Source: an uncultured bacterium (GTDB lineage: Bacteria > Cyanobacteriota > Vampirovibrionia > Gastranaerophilales > Gastranaerophilaceae). From it: DNA of 64,000 nucleotides. The translations under genes and the position numbers were made by a program. The notes under the pieces are model-generated. The model did no database searches. It was not told where the DNA came from and worked only from the letters and a program-made list of their open reading frames with translations. Location: contig CASDPF010000004.1 in assembly GCA_949282215.1 (NCBI GenBank), positions 35,615 through 99,614 of the forward strand, written 5' to 3'. Positions 43,714 to 52,161 of the stretch are shown here, piece after piece; positions within the stretch are counted from its first letter, which is position 1, and each line of letters opens with the position of its first letter.

Positions 43714-44037
43714 ATGGATAATAAAAAATTACTTGGTAAACGGATAAAAGAGATAAGAAAAAGTTTTGGTTATACTCAGGAGAAATTTTCTGAGATGGTT
43801 GGAATAGAAACATCTTCATTAAGCGGGATAGAGTCGGGGCGTTTTTTCCCATCACTTCACGTTTTGGATAAAATGTCAAATGTTTTAGATGTTCCGCTTG
43901 TAGAATTTTTTAACTTTTTTTCAGTAGATTTGCCTCAAAATCTTGATGAAGAAATCTCTTCTATTGTGAAAGTTCAGAATAATGCAAACAAAGAGATAAT
44001 TTATAAATTGATAAAAGCTGCATTTTCCAATAGATAG
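43714..44037 (+). CDS. XRE-family HTH regulator divergent from prepilin
   Basis: The product is 107 aa, the longest of the four. The HTH reads LGKRIKEIRKSFGYTQEKFSE, then MVGIETSSLSGIESGRFFPSLHVLDKMSNVLDV. The C-terminal 40 residues are hydrophobic then helical (LVEFFNFFSVDLPQNLDEEI), perhaps for dimerisation. No Shine-Dalgarno is visible; TATTAT lies 6 bases before the ATG. It probably acts on the 43589-43616 repeat. Confidence 0.88.
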   Translation: MDNKKLLGKRIKEIRKSFGYTQEKFSEMVGIETSSLSGIESGRFFPSLHVLDKMSNVLDVPLVEFFNFFSVDLPQNLDEEISSIVKVQNNANKEIIYKLIKAAFSNR

Positions 44038-44116
44038 TTTCGGTATTGTCAAAAATTTTTGCTTATGATACCATCAAGTTGTTATAGTATATATTTTTAG
44101 GGGAAAGGGGTATAAA

Positions 44117-45982
44117 ATGGTTTGCACATTAGAAAAAAATGCAACTAAAACTATCCATAAAGCATTAAAGGCTTTAGACAAAAAGAATTTAGCATTAATT
44201 ATACACAGCGGAAGTTTTCCGGCAGCAGAAGGTGAAAATACAGGTTTTGGCAGTGTGAATTCAAATGGCGGAAAAGAGGTTATTGATTTTGCATCAGGAA
44301 TTTTCAACGCAATTCAGCTCGGGCCTGCAGGTAAGACTAAAGGATGTGACTCTTCCCCATATACAGGGACGATTTTTTCAGGAAACCCTTTGTTTATTGA
44401 TTTGAAAGAACTTACAGATAAAAAATGGGGTAATATTCTTTCAGAAGAAACTTATAACGAAATTGTAAATGAAAATCCAAATAAATATGTAAATAAAACT
44501 GCTTACTCTTATATTTATAAAAAACAAGGAGAAGCACTGTTAGAAGCTTGGAATAATTTTAAATCAAAAGCTTCTAAAAAGGCTATGAAAGAATTTGAAG
44601 TCTTCAAACGTGAAAATAATGAATGGCTTGACAAAGATAGTTTGTATGAAGCTTTATCTATTGAACATGGTAACGATTACTGGCCTTTGTGGAATTCGGA
44701 AACAGATAAAAATTTATTTAATCCAAAATCCATAGAAGAAAAATTGGAATTTGCAAAACGTATTGAAGAAATTTCAAATAAATATGCGGATGAAATTGAT
44801 TTTTATAAATTTGTACAATTTGTGCTCGAAAAACAAACTCAAGAAACTTTAGATTATGCAAAACATAAAGATATTAAAATGATTGCAGACAGACAAGTTG
44901 CATTCTCAGATAGAGATACTTGGGCATATCAATCATTATTCTTAGATGGCTGGATGTTGGGCTGTCCTCCTGATTACTTCTCAAAAGACGGACAAGCTTG
45001 GGGATTTCCAGTGATGAATCCTGAAAAATTATTCCATGAAGATGGTTCATTGGATGAAGGCGGCATATTGATGAAAAATCTTTTCAAAAAGATGTTCAAA
45101 GAAAATCCCGGCGGTGTAAGAATTGATCATATTGTAGGTTTAATTGATCCATGGGTATACAAAGCAGGTAAAAAACCTAAAATTGAACAAGGTGCCGGAA
45201 GATTATATTCTTCTCCTGAGCATCCGGAATTAAAAAAATATGCAATTCCGTCAATGGAAGATTTGGATATGACTCTTGAAGCTGATAAAGAAAAGAGAGT
45301 TAAAACTTTATCCAAAGCTCAAATTAAAAAATACGGAAGACTTATTGAAAAAATCGTTATTGCAGCAGCAAAAGAGGAAGGTCTGAATAAAGATGCAATT
45401 GTATGTGAAGATCTTGGAACTCTTACAAATCCTGTAGCTGCAGTTATGAAAGAATACGGGCTTCAAGGTATGAAGCTTACACAATTTGTTGTTCCAGAAA
45501 AACCAGAGCATCCATACAGATGCAAAAATATTAATGAAAAAACTTGGGCTATGGTCGGCACTCACGATAATGAACCTATTAAAATGTGGGCGGATTCAAT
45601 GATTAATACTCATGAAGGTTATTTGCATGTAAAAAATCTTGTAGAGGATTTGGATTTTCCTGATTGGGATAATAAAGATGCATTGATTGTTGAATTGACT
45701 AAGAATGCAGACTTTTTAGCACAGACAAAGCTTGTTGAAATTTTTGCATCAAAAGCTGAAAATATTCAAATATTCTTCACAGATTACTTTAAAATCTATG
45801 ATGTCTATAACAAACCGGGAACATCAGGCGATGCAAACTGGAGTTTGAGACTTCCTGATAACTTTAAATCAATGGAGACAATTAATCTTGCGAATATCTT
45901 AAAACTTGCTATAATAGCAAGAGGTTCAGAATTTGCAGAAAAGAATTCAAAATTGATAAAGGAACTTGATGAAATTAAGTAA
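44117..45982 (+). CDS. malQ: 4-alpha-glucanotransferase (GH77)
   Basis: The product is 621 aa. It transfers alpha-1,4-glucan segments in maltodextrin/glycogen metabolism. Catalytic segments are intact: GVRIDHIVGL (nucleophile Asp), IVCEDLGTLT (acid/base Glu) and MVGTHDNEPIKMW (stabilising Asp). AAAGGGG precedes the ATG. The TPR-NHL gene begins within its last 14 bases. The family's usual substrate-binding GPSPY-like region appears as SSPYTGTIFSGNP. Confidence 0.93.
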   Translation: MVCTLEKNATKTIHKALKALDKKNLALIIHSGSFPAAEGENTGFGSVNSNGGKEVIDFASGIFNAIQLGPAGKTKGCDSSPYTGTIFSGNPLFIDLKELTDKKWGNILSEETYNEIVNENPNKYVNKTAYSYIYKKQGEALLEAWNNFKSKASKKAMKEFEVFKRENNEWLDKDSLYEALSIEHGNDYWPLWNSETDKNLFNPKSIEEKLEFAKRIEEISNKYADEIDFYKFVQFVLEKQTQETLDYAKHKDIKMIADRQVAFSDRDTWAYQSLFLDGWMLGCPPDYFSKDGQAWGFPVMNPEKLFHEDGSLDEGGILMKNLFKKMFKENPGGVRIDHIVGLIDPWVYKAGKKPKIEQGAGRLYSSPEHPELKKYAIPSMEDLDMTLEADKEKRVKTLSKAQIKKYGRLIEKIVIAAAKEEGLNKDAIVCEDLGTLTNPVAAVMKEYGLQGMKLTQFVVPEKPEHPYRCKNINEKTWAMVGTHDNEPIKMWADSMINTHEGYLHVKNLVEDLDFPDWDNKDALIVELTKNADFLAQTKLVEIFASKAENIQIFFTDYFKIYDVYNKPGTSGDANWSLRLPDNFKSMETINLANILKLAIIARGSEFAEKNSKLIKELDEIK

Positions 45983-46817
45983 AAGAATTTTGTTATTATT
46001 AGTTGTTGTAATTTCAGCCGTAAATATATGTTTTGCGGCTGAAATTTCGACCGAGGCAAAACTTCAATATAACAAAGGCGTTGATATGTATCGAGTTGGC
46101 AGATACGAAGAAGCTATAGAAGCTTTCAAGAAAGCTACCGAGCTTGAGCCTGATTATATTGATGCTTATTATAACTTAGGTTCAATTTTGGAATTTATAA
46201 AACAAGATGATGCTGCTTTGTCAGTGTTTAAACAGATTATATTAAGAAAGCCAACGGATTATGAGGCTGTGTATAAAGCTGCAGCATTAAGTATAAAACT
46301 TGGAGAGCCGGATCAGGCAAAATCATATTTGTCGCTTATTCCACAGACAAGTATTGTGAACTCAAAAGCTCAAGAGCTGGCATCTTCATTGAAAACTGAT
46401 ATGCAAACCATAAGACAGGAACAAAAAGCTCTTACACAGCAATCGGAAAAAATTTCACAAACTAATGGTGTATATGATAATCTGGGAAGTCCTACAGGAA
46501 TGATAACCGATAAAAACGGAAACTTATATGTAGCAGGATTTTCAGATAATGCAATTGTAAAAATTTCTCCAACCGGTGATAGAAGATTGTTTGTCAAGGA
46601 TTCAAGATTGAATGGTCCGATTGGGTTGGAAATTGATTCTGCAGGAAATATATATGTTGCAAATTACAATGCTAATAATGTTTTAAAAATATCTTCGACA
46701 GGAGTAGTTTCCGTATTGATAGGAAATATTCCAAAACCTTATTGTTTGCATATTGACGGGAATTTGTTATTTATATCCGCACAAGGCTCAAATTCTGTTG
46801 TTAGATATAAATTATAA
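45969..46817 (+). CDS. Exported TPR and NHL-repeat protein
   Basis: The product is 282 aa from the ATG at 45969, with AAAGGAACTTG upstream. A signal peptide (about 1-23, ending CFAA) precedes two to three TPR units (YNKGVDMYRVGRYEEAIEAF), a coiled linker and NHL-like beta-propeller repeats (GSPTGMITDKNGNLYVAGF, IGLEIDSAGNIYVANY). It overlaps malQ by 14 bases. Probably a periplasmic binding protein; ligand unknown. Confidence 0.82.
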   Translation: MKLSKRILLLLVVVISAVNICFAAEISTEAKLQYNKGVDMYRVGRYEEAIEAFKKATELEPDYIDAYYNLGSILEFIKQDDAALSVFKQIILRKPTDYEAVYKAAALSIKLGEPDQAKSYLSLIPQTSIVNSKAQELASSLKTDMQTIRQEQKALTQQSEKISQTNGVYDNLGSPTGMITDKNGNLYVAGFSDNAIVKISPTGDRRLFVKDSRLNGPIGLEIDSAGNIYVANYNANNVLKISSTGVVSVLIGNIPKPYCLHIDGNLLFISAQGSNSVVRYKL

Positions 46818-46853
46818 ATAGCAAAAAAAAATTTTTACAAATTTTGTATAGAT

Positions 46854-48068
46854 ATGAATAGTATGCAAATTTCTTTTCAAGGAATTATACCCCCATATAA
46901 AATTCCGAAAGCAGGAATTTATCCTATAAAAAGAGATATTTCTTCTGCTGAAATAAATAATATATGTAATGAAGTATTAAAACAAGCAAAGAGTTTTGGA
47001 GAAGGTGTAAACGGAAAGGCATATTATTATGGTCGGGATTTGGTTATAAAAAAGAGCAAAACAGATGCTCTTTGTAATAATAGCGTTATGCTTGAGGCTG
47101 AAAAACTGGATATTTTATATGAATTTATGAAAGAGCGAGGAAAGTTTTTCAATCTGGAAAATACTCAACAAGGGATTGCAGCATTTAAACTCAATAATGG
47201 TGACTCATATTTGATATCATCTTTAGTGAAAGGACGTATAGCAAATCCTTATACAAATCCTTTAAATAAAAAAAATCTTGCCTCTTTAGTTTCTGTAATA
47301 ACTGAGCTTGACAAAGGCTCAGTTAAATACGGAAGATTGATGGTGTATGACCTGAACTTAGGGAATGTTCACTTCACAAAAGATAAAGCCGGTATTTTAG
47401 ATTTTGAACATTTAAAAGGAGAAAATTTGGATGAAAGTATCAAAAATGTTATAATTGATAAGAATTACGGTTCTGCAATCCATACTTCTGATACATCATT
47501 TTTAGACAGTAATTTGCGTTCATTTGAATTTTCAGCACTTTATGATTATCTCAATTCTGCACCTGTAAATGAAGCACGGAAACTTTTTAATGAATATTTA
47601 AATATTAAATCTCATTATCATAAAAATATGGCTGAACATTTAAAAAAGCAGTCGAGTATTTCTTCATATCCTGAAATTGTAGACGGAATTGCAAAATCCG
47701 AGCTTGCACATGCAAACATTTTATCCTGTAAAAATTTATCAAAAGATATTATCAAATCAGAAGCTATGAAAATACAAATGTCTCAATTTATGTACATTTC
47801 AAGCCGTCATTGTAATGCTGCTTATATGAAATTTAATCCGCGTCAAATTTCGGAATATCGTCAAAAAGGTCTTGAGTTTTTTTATAAAAAACTTACAGAA
47901 GCATTAAAATCAGGCAACAAAGATAAGATAGTTTATTATACAGATTGTATAACAGTTTTTGATAAATGGGCAAAAGTTGATAAGTTACTTCAAGCAATGA
48001 ATGACTCGCAGCGAAAAAGGATTTCTGTTGCTAAAAGTACGACTTTGGATGAAGTTTTATCTATATAA
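46854..48068 (+). CDS. Kinase-fold protein, possible secreted effector
   Basis: The product is 404 aa. A protein-kinase/aminoglycoside-kinase-like core is recognisable: VNGKAYYYGRDLVIKKSKT with the Lys strand, MLEAEKLDIL with the helix-C Glu, then VYDLNLGNVHF (catalytic Asp and Asn) and GILDFEH (metal Asp). It opens MNSMQISFQG. No Shine-Dalgarno is seen. It is convergent with and 2 bases from the FliI/SctN-type ATPase, so an exported kinase is a reasonable guess, but substrate and secretion are not shown. Confidence 0.65.
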   Translation: MNSMQISFQGIIPPYKIPKAGIYPIKRDISSAEINNICNEVLKQAKSFGEGVNGKAYYYGRDLVIKKSKTDALCNNSVMLEAEKLDILYEFMKERGKFFNLENTQQGIAAFKLNNGDSYLISSLVKGRIANPYTNPLNKKNLASLVSVITELDKGSVKYGRLMVYDLNLGNVHFTKDKAGILDFEHLKGENLDESIKNVIIDKNYGSAIHTSDTSFLDSNLRSFEFSALYDYLNSAPVNEARKLFNEYLNIKSHYHKNMAEHLKKQSSISSYPEIVDGIAKSELAHANILSCKNLSKDIIKSEAMKIQMSQFMYISSRHCNAAYMKFNPRQISEYRQKGLEFFYKKLTEALKSGNKDKIVYYTDCITVFDKWAKVDKLLQAMNDSQRKRISVAKSTTLDEVLSI

Positions 48069-48070
48069 AC

Positions 48071-49417
48071 TTAAATTTCAACATCTTTCATCATATCAAC
48101 GAGTGTATTGATGGTTGTGTCCATACTAACAATATCGGTGGTTCTCTGCTGTAAAAATGCGTTAATTTGAGGCATCATTTCAATTGCAGTATCAAGTTTT
48201 GGGTTTGTACCCGGCTGATACATACCTACGTCAATTAAGTCTTTATTTTCTCTATAAAGAGCCATTATTGCTCTCATCTTGCCTGCCGCAGCTTTATGTT
48301 CAGGTGTTGCAATTGCTGACATAAGCCTTGAAATACTTCCAAGTACGTCAATTGCAGGGTAATGGTTCATTTCAGCAACTTTTCTTGAAAGGAAAATGTG
48401 TCCGTCAACAATACCACGCACAATATCAACGATAGGGTCTGAAATGTCGTCTCCTTCCATTAATACGGTATAAAGTGCGGTGATAGAACCTTTAGGACTA
48501 TTTCCTGCACGTTCAAGAACTTTTTGCAGCCAAGAGAAGATGGATGGCGGATACCCTTTCATAGTAGGTGGTTCCCCAAGTGACAGCCCTACTTCACGAC
48601 CTGCCATTGCACAACGAGTAACTGTATCAGTCATTAAGAAAACTTTTTTGCCTTGATCTCTAAAGTATTCACAAACAGCAGTAGCTGTAAGTAAAGCTTT
48701 TTGACGAATTAGCGGAGGTTGATCTCCGGTAGAGCATACAAGAACGGATTTTGCCATCCCCTTTTCTCCGAGAGCATCTTCTACAAATTCTTTAACTTCA
48801 CGCCCACGTTCTCCAATCAGAGCAACGACGTTAACATCAGCATCAGAATTTCGGGCAATCATACCGAGCAATGTACTTTTACCGACTCCAGAACCTGCAA
48901 ATAAGCCTAAACGTTGTCCGCAACCCATTGTCATACAACTATCAATTGCTCTTACGCCTGTCGAAAACATTTCTGTAATAATAGGTCTTTCGAAAGGCCC
49001 AGGTGGCGGACCTTCTATCGGCCTCCACTGTGCACCTGTTGTATCCATAGGTTTGCCGTCTATAGGATCTCCCATCGGATTAATAAGTCTTCCGAGTAAG
49101 AAATCTCCAACCGGTATAATAATTGGCTTGCCTGTTGATGTAACCAAACTCCCTTGCCCTATACCTTCTCCGTCATAAAGTAAGAGTAATTGGGCGACTT
49201 CACCTTTAAAAGCCTGTACTTCAGCGGGCTTTTGTCTTCCGTCGTATGTTTCAATAAAGCATAAATCACCGATTTTTAATCCCGGTAATTTTACTTCGAC
49301 AGTAAGTCCAAGGAGTTTAGATACTGTCCCTTTAAATTTAAACAGCTGTGTCTCATCCAGTTTTTCTCTGACTCGATTTCTTAAATTGTCTAAATTGCTA
49401 GTATCTATTAAATCCAT
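48071..49417 (-). CDS. Flagellar/type III secretion ATPase (FliI/SctN family)
   Basis: The product is 448 aa. Walker A is GLFAGSGVGKSTLL, and ALIGERGREVKEFVED, FLMTDTVTRCAMAGREVGLSLGEPP and SRKVAEMNHYPAIDVLGSISRLM match the family throughout. It powers export through the flagellar or injectisome apparatus. No other secretion gene is in the window, so FliI cannot be separated from SctN. The C-terminal segment ends QRTTDIVSMDTTINTLVDMM. Confidence 0.92.
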   Translation of the reverse strand: MDLIDTSNLDNLRNRVREKLDETQLFKFKGTVSKLLGLTVEVKLPGLKIGDLCFIETYDGRQKPAEVQAFKGEVAQLLLLYDGEGIGQGSLVTSTGKPIIIPVGDFLLGRLINPMGDPIDGKPMDTTGAQWRPIEGPPPGPFERPIITEMFSTGVRAIDSCMTMGCGQRLGLFAGSGVGKSTLLGMIARNSDADVNVVALIGERGREVKEFVEDALGEKGMAKSVLVCSTGDQPPLIRQKALLTATAVCEYFRDQGKKVFLMTDTVTRCAMAGREVGLSLGEPPTMKGYPPSIFSWLQKVLERAGNSPKGSITALYTVLMEGDDISDPIVDIVRGIVDGHIFLSRKVAEMNHYPAIDVLGSISRLMSAIATPEHKAAAGKMRAIMALYRENKDLIDVGMYQPGTNPKLDTAIEMMPQINAFLQQRTTDIVSMDTTINTLVDMMKDVEI

Positions 49418-49481
49418 AACAAAATTATAATGATAATGTCTATAATAATCAAATCGTTAACATAATATATTTTATTAGTAT

Positions 49482-49909
49482 GTTCATTTCTTTCTCTTTT
49501 ATTGCGAAACAAAAAGAAAAAGTGAACCAACTGACAACTAAAAACCTAATTGAGGCGATTTTGCAAGTTTCAAGCAAAAGCTTTCAACTGCAAAAGAAGG
49601 CAAAAAGAAAAACACACTGAGTTTCCAGCAATGCCATTCAGGCATTGCAAGACCAAATTGCTGTTCGTGAAAAGAAAAAGCTTTTCACCACTTTGCTCGC
49701 TATTGTGCTTCGCACACGCTTGCTAAAAGATTTGCCGAACGTGCACAATTTATTGTGCAATAGTGAGGCTTGAACGGTTAAATGCGTGAGCATTTAACGA
49801 CAGCCATTTGATTTTTGCATCGCTTTGCGATGCTGTGAATACAGCGTTTTTCTCTTTCTTTGGTTCATTTCTTTCTCTTTTACCCGCAATAAAAGAAAAA
49901 GAAATGAAC
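49482..49909. repeat. Palindrome array bounded by imperfect terminal repeats
   Basis: A gene-free block of about 430 bases. GTTCATTTCTTTCTCTTTTA occurs at both ends (49482 and 49863), each time with an A-rich complementary arm nearby. Between them lie at least seven perfect short hairpins: 49628-49648, 49667-49688, 49704-49716, 49743-49758, 49777-49798, 49817-49833 and 49832-49845, plus an imperfect one at 49559-49594. No long open frame spans it on either strand. It could be a non-autonomous mobile element or a structured RNA. Confidence 0.65.
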
Positions 49910-50091
49910 ATCCCTATAACATATATTATGTAGAATTATTAAATGTAAACTTGATAAAGAAAAATATTTGTGCTTATATAAAACTGGAGTTGGGTAATTC
50001 CTCTTAACCTGATTCAAGGGCTGTTGTTCAAGGCGCGGCTGCATTGGACACTCAGACCGATAGTTTACAATAAAAATAAGGGAAATTGAAA

Positions 50092-50472
50092 ATGTTAAAA
50101 ATCAGATTAACAAGATTAGGTGCTAAAAAATCACCATCATTTAGAATCATAGTTATTAATTCAACAACAAAACGTGAAGGCAGACCTATTCAGGAATTAG
50201 GGTATTATAATCCGAAAACAAAAGAAATGAAGTTAGATTTAGCTTCAGCTCAAGATTGGGTTAAAAAAGGTGCACAACCGACTGAAACAGTTCAATACTT
50301 AATGAAAAACTGCAAAGAAGATGGCACTTTGAACTATCAAAAGAAAGAAACTGTAAAATTATCTAAAAAAGCTCAGGCAAAAGCAGCAGCAGAAGCTGAA
50401 GCAAAAGCTAAAGCTGAAGAAGAAGCAAAGGCAGCAGCTGCGGCAGCTGCAGAAGCTCCTGCTGAAGCATAG
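50092..50472 (+). CDS. rpsP: Ribosomal protein S16 with long Ala/Lys/Glu tail
   Basis: The product is 126 aa from the ATG at 50092. The S16 core occupies about residues 1-85: LKIRLTRLGAKKSPSFRIIV, RPIQELGYYNPKTKEM and DWVKKGAQPTETVQYLM. Residues 86-126 are an Ala/Lys/Glu-rich low-complexity helix not needed for the fold. The upstream 100 bases (from about 49990) are relatively GC-rich and may hold a leader, but I recognise no known RNA. A terminator follows. Confidence 0.94.
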   Translation: MLKIRLTRLGAKKSPSFRIIVINSTTKREGRPIQELGYYNPKTKEMKLDLASAQDWVKKGAQPTETVQYLMKNCKEDGTLNYQKKETVKLSKKAQAKAAAEAEAKAKAEEEAKAAAAAAAEAPAEA

Positions 50473-50493
50473 TTTAATAAATAATTATAAAAA

Positions 50494-50522
50494 AAGGTCC
50501 GAATTTATTTCGGATCTTTTTT
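50494..50522 (+). terminator. Terminator after rpsP
   Basis: GGTCCGAA and TTCGGATC arms around a 5-base loop, flanked by A-rich and T-rich runs. Confidence 0.85.
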
Positions 50523-50531
50523 ATGCACAAC

Positions 50532-50560
50532 TTGAATTAACTTTAAAAATCTGCTAAAAT
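50532..50560 (+). promoter_or_regulatory. Promoter of poly-G leader, copy 2
   Basis: TTGAAT (50532-50537), a 17-base spacer and TAAAAT (50555-50560), 21 bases before the leader ORF. Confidence 0.7.
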
Positions 50561-50581
50561 ATAAATAGCAAAGGAGGATGT

Positions 50582-50632
50582 ATGCAAAAACCACTAATAG
50601 ATAGAATTTCGGGGGGGGGGGCTACCGACTAA
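50582..50632 (+). CDS. Leader ORF with G11 tract, copy 2
   Basis: AAGGAGG precedes the ATG by 4 bases. The frame is MQKPLIDRISGGGATD, with stop at 50630-50632, and carries 11 G at 50611-50621. With 12 or 9 G it would extend to the TGA at 50713-50715, directly after the hairpin. Equal in layout to 23612-23662. Confidence 0.5.
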   Translation: MQKPLIDRISGGGATD

Positions 50633-50768
50633 CAGTTAGAGTAGGCATTTCCGACTTAGACCTCCTGTTGAACAAAAAAGAGCAAAAAAGCAAGCCGTGC
50701 CAAGTGACACGGTGATTTTTGGTATGAAAAATGTTAAAATAGAAAATAGTATATAAACGGAGGATAAT
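50582..50768 (+). promoter_or_regulatory. Conserved poly-G leader of prepilin, copy 2
   Basis: Matches 23612-23797. The hairpin arms are CCGTG (50695-50699) and CACGG (50708-50712), followed by TGATTTTT. ACGGAGGA serves the prepilin ATG at 50769. Differences between copies are scattered, and the two copies keep the leader start, tract, hairpin and prepilin ribosome site. Confidence 0.7.
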
Positions 50769-51488
50769 ATGAAAAAGAGAAACGCATTCACGCTAGCAGA
50801 GGTGCTAATAACGTTAGGAATAATCGGAATAGTCGCAGCAATGACAATGCCTGCTATCATACAGAAAAACACCGAAAAAACTACGGTAGCACGATTAAAA
50901 AAGGTGTATTCAACCCTCTCTCAAGCTTATCTTGGAGTCTTGAGCAGAGACGGTTCTCCTGATGAATGGAATTTGCCTTATTATACGGAAGATGATGGCG
51001 GTCAGTACATTCTTGATAAATTTAAACCTTGGTTAAAAATTATAAAAGATTGTGGTACGCGTGAAAAGGGATGTTACACCGAGGGAACTAATGATACTCA
51101 AGGAAATACTGCTGCGAAAGCTATTTTAAATGATGGAATCTGTTTGTCATTTAAAGTTTGGCAGAACCAGTGTCTTTCAAGTTTTGGTAATGTTCAGCAG
51201 GTTAAGAATATTTGCGGAATTATTGAAGTGGATATCAATTGTTTGAAAAATCCGAATAAGCAAGGTCATGATATATTTAGATTTTTCCTGACAAAAGATA
51301 GAATATTTCCTTATGGAACTGCACTTCAGGATAGCGGTGATTTAGATAATCCGAGTAGGCTCAGTTTTGCCTATTGTGCAAAATATAAAGGCGGTATGGG
51401 CTGTACTGCCTGGGTGTTATATAACGAAAACATGGATTATCTCCGCTGTAGTGATTTAAGCTGGGACGGCAAAAAACATTGTGATTAA
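50769..51488 (+). CDS. Type IV prepilin-like protein, poly-G leader class
   Basis: The product is 239 aa. It opens MKKRNA/FTLAEVLITLGIIG with Ala before Phe and Glu at +5. DINCLKNPNKQGHDIFRFFL corresponds to the DxNGxxxPN..DxFxF motif of the 14616 and 19004 prepilins. The C-terminal half is Cys-rich (about nine Cys), suggesting disulfides after export. ACGGAGGA precedes the ATG. No XRE gene is adjacent. Confidence 0.9.
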   Translation: MKKRNAFTLAEVLITLGIIGIVAAMTMPAIIQKNTEKTTVARLKKVYSTLSQAYLGVLSRDGSPDEWNLPYYTEDDGGQYILDKFKPWLKIIKDCGTREKGCYTEGTNDTQGNTAAKAILNDGICLSFKVWQNQCLSSFGNVQQVKNICGIIEVDINCLKNPNKQGHDIFRFFLTKDRIFPYGTALQDSGDLDNPSRLSFAYCAKYKGGMGCTAWVLYNENMDYLRCSDLSWDGKKHCD

Positions 51489-51497
51489 AATATAGTT

Positions 51498-51983
51498 CTA
51501 TTTGCTATCTTTATATCTGCTGATTTCTTCAAAGTAATGTTCAAGTGCTATATAGCCTTTATAAATTTCATTTGAAATGTTTGCGTAACTGTTTGCATCA
51601 ATGAACTTTAATTCTTTAGTTCGGATTTCCATTATGGTATCTGCATCATTTTTGAGTTTTTCATCTTTTGACGCAGACCATTTTTGAAGCAGAGCAAGCT
51701 CTTCATACATCTGTTTTATGGTTGTATATTCAAGCGTGTTAAAGTCATATTTAGCTAAAAGCTGTTTATCAGTATTTGAAATTCTGCTTTGAACAGCTTG
51801 GAATTTGAAAACTCTCTTAATAATAATATAATTATCAGCTAATTTTTTGTGAGAATACGGGATAATATTTTTAGCGAGAAGTGCTGCAAAAGAGCGTGAT
51901 GTAAATGCTTCATCACCATGTGAAAATGAGCTTTTTGATGTTAAATCGAAATCTGACTTTTTTGTAACTATTTCTTCAATCAT
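51498..51983 (-). CDS. Hypothetical helical protein
   Basis: The product is 161 aa from the ATG at 51983, with CGGAGGGGT just upstream; the frame extends earlier but has no ribosome site there. It is charged and helical with no signal peptide: LLAKYDFNTLEYTTIKQMYEE and KSSFSHGDEAFTSRSFAALL are notable. No family recognised. It is convergent with the prepilin (9 bases apart) and divergent from leuS. Confidence 0.65.
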   Translation of the reverse strand: MIEEIVTKKSDFDLTSKSSFSHGDEAFTSRSFAALLAKNIIPYSHKKLADNYIIIKRVFKFQAVQSRISNTDKQLLAKYDFNTLEYTTIKQMYEELALLQKWSASKDEKLKNDADTIMEIRTKELKFIDANSYANISNEIYKGYIALEHYFEEISRYKDSK

Positions 51984-52161
51984 ACTTACCCCTCCGATTA
52001 AGTTAATAATAGGATAAGGGTAATTATTTGTCATGGGGTAAATGCAAATTTTTAACATAATTTAAAATAATTATAAATTTTAATTTTGTAATTTTTAAGT
52101 TTGCGTCGAGCGTATCTTTGTGCTACCTTTTTAACAGAAGAGTTAGGGAGAAAATATAAGT

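Noticed and set aside
49482..49909. CRISPR array
   Set aside because: Hairpins differ in sequence and spacing; there is no uniform direct repeat and no cas gene.
49825..50007. 60-aa frame in the palindrome array
   Set aside because: It is read through an inverted repeat and has a low-complexity Ser/Phe/Arg composition with no ribosome site.
49990..50060. 4.5S/SRP RNA or tRNA ahead of rpsP
   Set aside because: The segment is GC-richer than its surroundings, but neither the SRP core motif nor a cloverleaf can be drawn.
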